A stretch of 60,000 nucleotides of DNA from Mesostigma viride (Eukaryota > Streptophyta > Mesostigmatophyceae > Mesostigmatales > Mesostigmataceae), in the NCBI GenBank assembly GCA_009746045.1, contig RPFO01000264.1, forward strand, positions 622,001 through 682,000, written 5' to 3'. Shown piece after piece: positions 8,849 through 18,143 of the stretch (positions are counted from its first letter, which is position 1; each line of letters begins with the position of its first letter). The position numbers and the translations under genes were made by a program. Under the pieces are notes generated by a model that worked only from the letters and a program-made list of their open reading frames with translations, ran no database searches and was not told the origin of the DNA.

Positions 8849-11838
8849 CATTGAGAATGATAGATTACGGAGGTGAGATAGGCATGCAACATAAGGAAAA
8901 ACCCGATAACTGGGAGAATAACCCTGAAGAAATTAATAGTAATCTGACACAGACATCCAAGGATCACGCCAGCGGCACAAGGTACAACTAACTATACATC
9001 ACAAAACTACACGCAGCAACAGCGCTGCCGGCCCACCATGCAGGCCTGGAAGGGATCTAGACCGCATGGGTCGCGACAAAGTCGGCCCGGGTGCGGCGGA
9101 ATAACACATCAGCCACGGTGCGAGTGAGGGCGAGTGACAGACGCTGCCGCCAATACGAGGACCACGTGCGGGCCGACCACGGGGCGGTCTGACCCTCGAG
9201 GTCGAGGCGGTCTTCACGGCGCTGGCAGCACTCGTGGAAAAACTCCGCTGTCTTGGGGCCCATGGCCCCGAACTCCTCATGGACAAAGGGGATGACCCGG
9301 TGGGGCCCCACATTGCCGTAGGAGGCAAACTTGTCGCGCTCAGCCACAGCGGCAGCAGCGCCGGCATCCACAGCCGCCCGGAGGATGTGGCGACCGGAAA
9401 GCGGCCGAGCCACGGAGACATCGATGAGCAGGTGGCAACCCTGCCCGTCGTAGTCAAGCACGGTAATATCGGGGCGATGGTTGGGTGAGTAGAGGGCGGC
9501 CCCATCCGCGTCCTCGCACTTGATGGTGGAGTGGGGAAAGACCGACCGAACCATGGCACACACCACCCGGAGGAGAGCGGTATGGAGATAGAGGAACCAG
9601 TTCTGGTTCTGCTGGCCACCCATGCACGCGATGTAGTGCGTCCCAGTAGTATCCAGAGCAAGCCCGCAGCTGCCGCAGGACGCACCCGCCGTGATGAGAG
9701 GTTGCGGGGCAAAGAGCTGGTGGCGGAGAGCGATGGCGTAAAGGGCCGGAACCAGTGTGAACAAAGGGCTCATGGGGAGGGCGCGCAGGAATGCGGACCC
9801 CACGCTCCCCTCAAGGGAAACGGAGTGAAGCCAAGCCTTCCCCTGATCGTTCAAGCTCGCATGCAGACCCATCCAGTCGGCACAGTGTAGTATACCCGCG
9901 TAGGTCTTTTGTTGTTTTTCATGAACGCAGGCAGGGAAGACACTAGGACTGACGACAGTGGACACGCCGGGCGTGCCCCGGGGCAGGCGACGGTGGACGG
10001 CCTGAGCGGGGCGGACGAGGTCGCAAGCCTGCTGGATCCCGAGGTAAGAATCCTGCACAGCCTGCACAAAGGGGAAGGGGGATGGGGTGACCAAGTCGGG
10101 AATGGCGCTGACGGCGCTGGGGACCAACCGGCGGATCTCCGCCCAGGCCTGAGCAACAGAGCCAAGGAAGGCGGCGGGGGCGAGGCGGGCGGCGCGGGTG
10201 AGCCCACACCCGCCCATGCGGCAGGGGAGGGTGGCCAAGCGCATGGAGTGAGCTGGCAGGCTAGGGCCGGGGAGGAGCACCTGCAAGGCGGCCTGAATGC
10301 GCTCGTCATGGCCTTCCGCGGCAAGCCGCACCAAGTGGGGGGAGCGCCACGGAGCCAGTGAACCACCCGCGGGTGGGCGCAAAACCACAGGAGGAGCCCT
10401 TTGGTCTGGGGGTCCTTGAGGCGCGCCCAAGTCTCGAGGACATGGGTGCGCTGTTCCACGGTAGCCCGGAGCTCCTCTTCGACGTAGTCAGGGTCACCCA
10501 CAGGGACGCCCAGGCACGAGAAACCACGCGCCCGCGCCAATGCCCCCGGGATAGCCGCGGGGAAGCCAGAGCAGTCCCCCTGGGGCGAAAAGACTGCACA
10601 CTTGGGGAGGGTGAGCCGAAGGTTGATGGCCGCCATGGCCACTTCAAGGGCAGCCAGGGCGGCAACCACAGCGTCGGCCGGGCCAAGGGCATGGATATCG
10701 TCCATATAGGCGAGGAGCACGACATCCGGGTGCGCAGCGTGGACACCTTGGAGAGCCTTGTGCAGCGGGGCAGACAGGTAAAAGGGGCCGAGGGGGTCAC
10801 CTTGCTGGGTTCCCGTGCGGGAAGCGATGTCGGCGAACGTCCCATCCTCCATGAGGAAGGAGAGTTGAGTGGGTTCGCCGTAGCAGGCTGCTGTCCACGC
10901 AAGAAGGTCAGGGAACGCCTCGCCGACGGCCTCAAAGATGCTAGCCTTGGTGACAGCATTGAACGCATTGTGGCAATCCACCTTCAGCGCCACATGGGTC
11001 GGATGCGTCTCGAGGTAGGCCTGAACTGTGTGCACGATGATGTCGCTGCCCCCTTTGGTGGCGACGCCAAGCTGGGCCGCGACGGACTCCTCAGTATCAC
11101 TCCGGTTGGGGCAGAAGTAGGCGCGAAACTCGGGGGCCTTTTGGCGACAAATGACCTTACTCACCAGCTTGCGTAGGACCTCGCCGCAAGCAATGGGACG
11201 AACGCGGCCAGCAGGCGGGGGGACGTCGTCTTTCAGGAGGGCAATGAGGCGTGCCCCAGCCAGCCAAGGGCGCGCCGCGGGGGCCAGGGACCCCGCGGCC
11301 AAGTCGGCGGCAGCCTCAAAGAGTGCGGTCGCCCCGCCATGGCCCGCCATCACGGAGAGGTGCTCGTAGCGCCAGCCTGAGGGGCCGGTGGAGGAGGCGT
11401 TCGGCAGATCCTTCAGCACAGCTGTGAAGATGTCCAGGTCCAGGACAATAGGCGGGGGCGGGGGGGTGGCCGGGGCGGGCACCGCAAAGGCCGGTTCGTC
11501 GGGGTGAAGGTCGCGCAAAGCCTGCAGGGTCGGGGGAGTGGAGGGAGCCAACGCGGTCAGTTCAAGCTTTTGCATGGCCCGGCTCAATTCACCTACCTTC
11601 ACCAACCGCATGACGTCAGCTTCCACCCGGGCAAAGGAGGCGGCCCCCGACACCCGGGTGGAGGCCGGAGGCTGCAGCGCCCACAGCCCTTCCCAATCCC
11701 CGAGGAGGAACCGCCGGCAGCGAGCGATGACCGCACCCTGTACGCCACGCACGCCCCGCTCCAACGGCGCTAAGAGGAGCCGGGGGGTGACGAGAAACAG
11801 CTTGTGGCCGAGTTCGTCGAGAGGGTGACTATGCATTA
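8849..11838 (-). mobile_element. 5'-truncated LINE 1 (restriction-like-endonuclease type)
   Basis: The insertion is minus-oriented, with its 3' end at about 8,849 and its 5' truncation at about 11,838. Both junctions carry the same TA-rich string ending in ATAATG on the minus strand, which looks like a target-site duplication. A 200-bp 3' UTR (8,849-9,056) without a poly(A) tail follows the ORF. The start-like ATG at 11836 is made by the target duplication, so the real N-terminus is missing. Confidence 0.75.
9057..11836 (-). pseudogene. LINE reverse transcriptase plus PD-(D/E)XK endonuclease, frameshifted
   Basis: The N-terminal ORF (9851-11836) carries RT motifs in order: a GPSGWRYEHL lead-in, RPIACGEVLRKL, VALKVDCHNAFN (motif A), GTQQGDPLGPF (B), LLAYMDDIHAL (C, at 10,697-10,708) and LRLTLPKCAVFSP (D). 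Near 10,337-10,342, at a run of six G, the frame shifts to the ORF at 9057-10430. This second ORF contains the Cys/His motif CGSCG...HYIAC followed by the restriction-like endonuclease signature HRPDITVLDYDG...LIDVSV. This domain order is that of R2/R4/Dong-type LINEs. YMDD in motif C is uncommon among LINEs. No apurinic endonuclease domain is present. Confidence 0.8.
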
Positions 11839-11839
11839 T

Positions 11840-12645
11840 ATATATATTAAAAATATAATTACTTACAGCAGAGTGAAATCACTCAAACCAAAGCAAACGC
11901 CCAGCTATAAACCTATATACAGAGCCATGTCAAAGCTCTATACTACGATAAGACCAATGGAAACGCCTAACGGGAGGAACCTAATAGCCCTGCTGCACCG
12001 CAAAATCAGCCCGCGTACGGCGGAGCATGATGTCAGCCATGGCCCGAGTCAGCGCCACCGACAAGCGCTGACGCCAATATGACGTCCAGGTCCGCGCCGA
12101 CCATGGGGCCCGCTGGCCCTCCAGGTCCAGCCGGTCCTCCCGGAGCCGGCAACACTCCTTGAAGAAGGCGGAGGTCAGGGGCCCCATGGCCCCAAACTCC
12201 TCCAGGACAAAGGGCACCACACGATGGTGCCCGACGTCGCCGTAGGCCAGGAGCTTGGCCCGCTCCGCCCGGTCCGCCGTGTAACCTGCCGTGAGGGAGG
12301 CCCCAGCCACGTGGCTAAGAGCCAAGGGCCGCGCCACCGAAACGTCAATAAGCAGATGCCGGCCACCCCCTCAAAGTCCAGCACCACGATGTCAGGCCGG
12401 TGGTTGGGGGAATAGAAGGCAGCGCCATCCGCATCCTCGGACCGGATGTTCGCGTGGGGGAAAACCGACCGGATCATGGCGAGCACCACCGTCAGGAGGA
12501 CAGTGTGCAAATACAAATACCAATTCTGATTCTGTTGGCCCCCCATGCAGGCAAGGTAGTGAGTCCCCGTGGGATCCAGCGGCTGCCCACAGCTACCACA
12601 AGGCCGCCCGGCCGGAACAAGAGGCTGCGGGGCATTATATATATG
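11840..12645 (-). mobile_element. LINE 2, 3' fragment of a related family
   Basis: The minus strand carries only the C-terminal endonuclease end of a second LINE, plus a 3' UTR distinct from that of LINE 1. It is inserted at the same TA-rich site, directly behind the 5' end of LINE 1. Its 5' truncation at about 12,634 again abuts ATATATAATG. Confidence 0.7.
11981..12632 (-). pseudogene. LINE 2 endonuclease domain remnant
   Basis: Two overlapping frames (12175-12546 and 11981-12337) together cover the same region as the end of LINE 1. They show GGQQNQNWYLYLHT, then SPNHRPDIVVLDFEG, then EEFGAMGPLTSAFFKECCR and RTWTSYWRQRLSVALTRA. The frame changes between about 12,340 and 12,380. It is protein-level similar to LINE 1 but clearly diverged at DNA level, so it is a different family member rather than a duplication. 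Confidence 0.7.
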
Positions 12646-12649
12646 ACGC

Positions 12650-12764
12650 TCTTCTTCGTCTTATCGTCGTATAGAGCTTTGACATGGCTCTGTATATAGG
12701 TTTATAGCTGGGCGTTTGCTTTGGTTTGAGTGATTTCACTCTGCTGTAAGTAATTATATTTTTA
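12650..12764 (+). mobile_element. LINE 3 tail insertion with 13-bp target duplication
   Basis: About 115 bp in plus orientation match the 3' end of LINE 2 in reverse (11,840-11,952). The perfect 13-bp direct repeat ATATATATGACGC occurs at 12,637-12,649 and 12,765-12,777, exactly flanking it. It is a severely 5'-truncated copy inserted in the opposite orientation at the same site. Confidence 0.75.
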
Positions 12765-13542
12765 ATATATATGACGCGTGGACGGGCTCAAAGGGGACCG
12801 ACCTGCCGTAGGTAGCGTAAGACTAGCGCTTGTCACGAGGGTACTGCACCGGCCGGCCCTTTTTGTGCCGAGGCTGAGTGTGGTTTCGAGTGCAGGCCTA
12901 GGTAGCTTCTAGCGTACGTCACTAGACCTTGTCACCTGCGCCAGCCGCCAGCCGTGGCGCAACTGTGATGGGCAGTCAACTGATACACCTTGTACCTGCG
13001 CCAGCCGGCAGGCCTGCGTGGCGCAATGTGAATGATAGTCAGTACTTAGAGTGGTGTAGGGGACGTATAGGGAGGCCGGCCTTTTCAGCTTCGCAACTTG
13101 ATCCCAGCATTTGCTGGCAAGGTCGGCTGGCCGCTATGGCGGCTGCGCTGAATGTAAGACAATGCTATCGGCCTCCCCGGGCGTGGAGAGGCCTGCAATA
13201 AATTTCTTTATGTTCTCCACCAACCGTTACAGGCCACGGTAATGGTTGTTGGGTGGGGGGCTCTACGATTTGACGGTAAAAGGGTGTGATTGCCGGCGCT
13301 GGGCCCACTGACGATTCCCCTCTACCGGCCCCTGAGTGCGGCAAGCAGCTTTCTGACACTGGGGAAGCTGCGTTTTATGTCGGATGACGTCAGGGAAGGA
13401 GCCATACAGGCCAGGGCCCATCAAGTTTCGTTTAAGTGGCCAGCCGGAGCGGCTGCTTAGGTTTTAGCGGGCAAGTGTTCGAAGCGCGTCATTGGTGAAT
13501 TACTCGGGAACTTAGGTTTCCCCGCGAAACTCCAACCGCACG
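12765..13542 (+). repeat. Body of family F, first part
   Basis: No gene is visible. Bases 12,772-13,075 are repeated at 15,182-15,485 with small indels, including two copies of a CCTGCGCCAGCCG motif. Bases 13,080-13,540 are unique here and carry no convincing ORF. Confidence 0.6.
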
Positions 13543-13845
13543 TTCAGATTTCCAAATCTCAAGTAAAGTTCGGCGCAACTTTCTGAACGGGGGCAGTTGA
13601 CGAGCAGCATTCCTCCGGACGAATGAATTGCGTTCCATACTTGCGCAAAATTTTGAAAGGTAGCTTGCGTGCAGCCCTACTAAAATTTGCGCGGACGTTC
13701 AGATTTCCAAATCTCAAGTAAATTTCGGCGGAACTTTCTGAACGGGGGTAGTCGGCGGGCAGCGTTCCTCCAGACGAATGAAATGCGTTCCATACTAGCG
13801 CAAAATTTTGAAAGGTAGCTTGCGTGCAGCCCTACTAAAATTTGC
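13543..13845. repeat. Tandem duplication of a 151-bp unit
   Basis: Two adjacent copies start at about 13,543 and 13,694 with CGTTCAGATTTCCAAATCTC and end in CTACTAAAATTTGCGCG. No coding potential is visible. Confidence 0.85.
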
Positions 13846-14040
13846 GCGAAGTGTGGGACTGAAAATTCGTAACGGAAACTTTTTGGTAGTTGCCGTCACT
13901 TCCTCTTGTGCAAACGTGTGGGAGTGAAAATTCGTAACGGAAACTTTTTGGTAGTTGCCGTCACTTCATTTTGCGCGAGTGTTGGGCTGAAAATTCGTAA
14001 CGGAAACTTTTTGGTAGTTGCCGTCACTTCCTTTGGTTCG
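13846..14040. repeat. Three tandem copies of a ~64-bp unit
   Basis: Each copy contains GAAAATTCGTAACGGAAAC followed by TTTTTGGTAGTTGCCGTCAC. They lie within family F. The remainder to 14,980 shows no recognisable feature, and ORFs at 14,162-14,512 and 14,517-15,176 look like chance. Confidence 0.85.
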
Positions 14041-15155
14041 ACTGAAAATTCGCTGAAATTCGCTGAATTCGTACCGTAGCCTCATTTTTAGTACCTCGAA
14101 GTGACGGGGCACCTAAAAATTTGCCCACAAGTACACTTGGCAGCGCGCTCACTGGGAAAAATTGTACAGCCGCTCCGGCGGGCCACTTGAACGAATTGTA
14201 ATGCCAGCGGCTACGGTGGAAAGAATCACAGGTGGAGGCGAATCTGGGGAATGGCTAGCGGGGCTAGCAGGGCGAACGTGGGGATGGCTAGCGCGGGGTG
14301 CCAGGGTAGCCCATAACTGCCAGGAGCCTGACAGCGGACCCGATCTTTCGGCCTGTGGCCAGACGGGAGTTTCGGGGAGGATGCGGGGCTGGAGCAAATC
14401 TTGGTGGGAGGAGCGCGCTCTTCATCATTGCCCAGTTTTTTCAGCAGAGAATGCTCGCCTGGCGAGGCTGCAATTCTGGCTGTTTTACCGCATTTGTTTT
14501 TATCCTGTATGATGCATTATAGGAAAAGCAATAAAGAGTTCGGTTCAGCCAGGGGGGCATATCTATGCATGCCATAAAAAATTCCTACAACAACACAAGC
14601 CCTGGTCAGGGCCTTGGCTATATAAGCAGTTTCCAAGCCAAGGCCTTGGTAGGGTAGAGGGCCTATCGCCACAAAGGTTTCAATGCCATGAAATCCCAGC
14701 CTCGGGGGTGGGGCTGGTGATGGGTCCTGGGCTTGTGAGAGACGGTCCGGGGGCGTAAGGCCTAATGAGCAGCCGCTGGAAACCGCCGCCCTAACGGGGG
14801 GGACGACAAGGGTGCCGCCCTGCGTCCGCCGGGAAACCGTATGTAGCGGCCACACGGGGGCGGCAGTACAGCCGTGGCAGCGTGCAGGAGGGGGGCCATG
14901 GGCGGAAAGAAACTCGGCACCAAGGTTGGCGACAGCCTTGGTGGCCAGGAAGGAGGTGTGGGGGCAACATGCACCTTGCTTGTGTTCGAGTATGCTGGGC
15001 CCCCAGCATGGTGCTACAATAACCAACTTGATAATGATGTGCACTGAGTTTGAAGGTGTGGTATAGGGTATCCGTATAAAGCCTAGCACACAAAAATGTA
15101 AAATAGATGCTTCTCTTGGTGGGAAGGAACTCCAATAGACCAAAAACAAGAAATG

Positions 15156-15720
15156 TATTTGCTGAGCTTCGCTCATTTTATATATGATGCGTGGACGGGC
15201 TCAAAGGGGACCGACCTGCCGTAGGTAGCGTAAGACTAGCGCTTGTCACGAGGGTCAAGTGCTGCACCGGCCGGCCCTTTTTGTGCCGAGGCTGAGTGTG
15301 GTTCCGGAGTGCAGGCCTAGGTAGCTTCTAACGTACGTCACTAGACCTGGTTACCTGCGCCAGCCGCCAGGCGTGGCGCAACTGTGATGGGCAGTCAGTA
15401 CACCTTGTACCTGCGCCAGCCGGCAGGCCTGCGTGGCGCAATGTGAATGATAGTCAGTACTTAGAGTGGTGTAGGGGACGCAGGGAGGCCTCTTTTCAGC
15501 TCCCACCCACCTGCCCACGCTGCTAAGAGGGGCAACACCTTGTGTTCGAGTATGCTGGGCCCCCAGCATGGTGCTACAATAACCAACTTGATAATGATGT
15601 GCACTGAGTTTGAAGGTGTGGTATAGGCTGTCCGTATAAAGCCTAGCACACAAAAATGTAAAATAAATGTTTCTCTTGCATGGTGGGAAGGAACTCCAAT
15701 GGACCAAAAACAAGAAATGT
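15156..15720 (+). mobile_element. Internally deleted family-F copy, head to tail with the first
   Basis: It starts with TTTGCTGAGC-hairpin-CATTTTATATATGATGCG immediately after the 3' end of the previous copy. It keeps about 325 bp of the 5' arm, then jumps to the 3' arm (15,536-15,720). The 3' end runs straight into a (TGTA)n array. The arrangement is the same as that of the deleted DIRS-like copy at 46,656-47,084. Confidence 0.7.
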
Positions 15721-16724
15721 ATGTATGTATGTAATATGTATGTATGTATGTGTGTATGTATGTATGTATGTATGTATGTATGTATGTATGTATGTATGTA
15801 TGTATGTATGTATGTATGTATGTATGTATGTATGTATGTATGTATGTATGTATGTATGTATGTATGTATGTATGTATGTATGTATGTATGTATGTATGTA
15901 TGTATGTATGTATGTATGTATGTATGTATGTATGTATGTATGTATGTATGTATGTATGTATGTATGTATGTATGTATGTATGTATGTATGTATGTATGTA
16001 TGTATGTATGTATGTATGTATGGATGGATGTATGTATGGATGGATGGATGGATGGATGGATGGATGGATGGATGGATGGATGGATGGATGGATGGATGGA
16101 TGGATGGATGGATGGATGGATGGATGGATGGATGGATGGATGGATGGATGGATGGATGGATGGATGGATGGATGGATGGATGGATGGATGGATGGATGGA
16201 TGGATGGATGGATGGATGGATGGATGGATGGATGGATGGATGGATGGATGGATGGATGGATGGATGGATGGATGGATGGATGGATGGATGGATGGATGGA
16301 TGGATGGATGGATGGATGGATGGATGGATGGATGGATGGATGGATGGATGGATGGATGGATGGATGGATGGATGGATGGATGGATGGATGGATGGATGGA
16401 TGGATGGATGGATGGATGGATGGATGGATGGATGGATGGATGGATGGATGGATGGATGGATGGATGGATGGATGGATGGATGGATGGATGGATGGATGGA
16501 TGGATGGATGGATGGATGGATGGATGGATGGATGGATGGATGGATGGATGGATGGATGGATGGATGGATGGATGGATGGATGGATGGATGGATGGATGGA
16601 TGGATGGATGGATGGATGGATGGATGGATGGATGGATGGATGGATGGATGGATGGATGGATGGATGGATGGATGGATGGATGGATGGATGGATGGATGGA
16701 TGGATGGATGGATGGATGGATGGA
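15718..16724. repeat. 1-kb (TGTA)n(TGGA)n array
   Basis: About 300 bp of TGTA units switch abruptly to about 690 bp of TGGA units through a short mixed zone at 16,021-16,038. It grows directly from the AAATGTA at the family-F 3' end. Long ORFs through it are repeat artefacts. Confidence 0.95.
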
Positions 16725-18143
16725 CAATCCTACCGGTCTGTTGTCAAAGAGATCAATGCCTAATTAACTATAGCAGTCCGAGGGACATGCCACGTAGCGG
16801 GTAGTGCCTAGTTCTATAGCGCCGGTCACGCCGGGCGTTCTTCCCACGATGGGTCGGACGCGCCTCTTCCCCACTGGGGTGGGATCGTTGTCCTCTACCA
16901 CCGGATACATGATGCATTCAGGTGCCTAGTGTTATAATTAGTCACAGCAGCATTAGTCACAGAGTATGAATGAGAGGTAAAGATGTCATGACCTACCCAC
17001 AGCAGTTGCTGGCTGGCCTAGTGGTCCCAGCCCCGTTTGAACATCGCATGCACTCCCTCTCTCTTGCTTGCACTGCTATGCAGAACAAGAAGAAGTGGAA
17101 GACGGCTGTCCAGGCTCACAAGCCAGCCCCTGTGGGCAAGACCCCCCCCCCCCAAGAGGAAGGGGCGCTTTGCTGAGTAGAATAGTTAGGGTTTTCCTCG
17201 ATTAGGTTGGTGTTAGATTAGTTCGGTTTCGCGGCTTCGCCCACCTCCATCCATCCAGCAAGGGAATATGTGCTACATGATCTCCCAACGGAGTCATGTT
17301 ATTTAATAATTTAATCAATGAGACACCCAGGGAAGGCCAGAAATCTGGGGATTGAATCCAGACCAAGGTAGCTCCGGAACCTGCGTTGTTATCTTACTCA
17401 CGTTTGTCTGTGTCGAGTAATTGTTCGATTAGGGATTATGGAAAATGGTCTGTCGATCTGATTGAAAGGTGTAGCATGAATGGTGGCCAGCTGGCTTTGC
17501 GCGGCAAAGCGGTTGCCCCTGGAGTTTCCGCGATAGAGGCTAGCCTGGTCATGTGCTATCCTAGGAAGAAGGCGCTCATGCATGCCCGGGCAGCCTGCAG
17601 CCCGGCCAATGTATGTTCTGGAGGCAGACATACTCGCAAGGAAGAGAAATGGCAGGAGGTTATAAAGGATACCAACCCCAAGTCGATACTTGGGGGTAAC
17701 ATGGGTGATTAAGTTCGTGAAAAAAATGCCAGCAACCCTGCATTCAACTAGAGGCGAGATTGACACCCATGCCAGTCCATCTCCATTTCATCAAGAGGAT
17801 TCATGCTCACGTGACGCAGTCAAGTATTAGTTAATGAATTATAATTAATTCGGCCATAGGCTTCCAGAATCTCCAGAATCCAGCATCGCCACGCACGTGA
17901 TATCCACCAACGGAGCCGAGAAGGTAACGCAGCTAGCACTGAAGCCGGATGAGCCTTCCACAGATCCCAGTCACTGTTTGCAATTTCAGCCATGCGCTGC
18001 TTGTTTCATTAATTATGACCGAATAAGGCATGCAGACCCATTATTTGTAACGTATGGCCAGAAAATTAATCAACCCATAAGGATCGTGCATGCCCCGTCA
18101 CCTCTCCCGCAGTCAGCTGCCCAAATCATCCCAGTCGTAGCAA
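16725..18143. other. Spacer downstream of UXS
   Basis: No supported gene is visible. A 68-aa ORF (16,970-17,176) with a Lys/Pro-rich end that stops at a C-run, and a 108-aa ORF at 17,386-17,712, have no recognisable motif. The UXS polyadenylation site should lie in the upper part, but I cannot place it. Confidence 0.5.

Larger units (their letters stand above)
8821..15155 (+). mobile_element. Family-F non-autonomous repeat, interrupted by LINE insertions
   Basis: The left terminus is TTTGCTGAGC-hairpin-CATTATATATA at 8,821-8,848. It resumes at about 12,765 (ATATATATGACGCGTGGACG) and runs to a 3' end at about 15,155 (CAAGAAATGTA). Removing the LINE block leaves about 2.4 kb without credible ORFs. 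The last 180 bp are repeated at 15,536-15,720 and resemble the 3' end of the coding DIRS-like element at 46.5-46.65 kb (shared CTAGCACACA and AGAAATG). I infer a non-autonomous relative of that family. Confidence 0.55.

Noticed and set aside
11840-12771. MITE or DNA transposon with 110-bp terminal inverted repeats
   Set aside because: The arms are two LINE 3' tails in opposite orientation. The target duplication encloses only one arm.
14517-15176. 219-aa minus-strand ORF
   Set aside because: It lies across family-F repeat sequence and its N-terminus is the hairpin. Composition is Pro/Ala/Cys-rich with no motif, and the parallel repeat copy at 15.5 kb does not preserve it.
16970-17176. 68-aa Lys/Pro-rich ORF
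   Set aside because: Short, with no recognised domain. It ends at a C-run, with no splice partners. Left as unassigned sequence.
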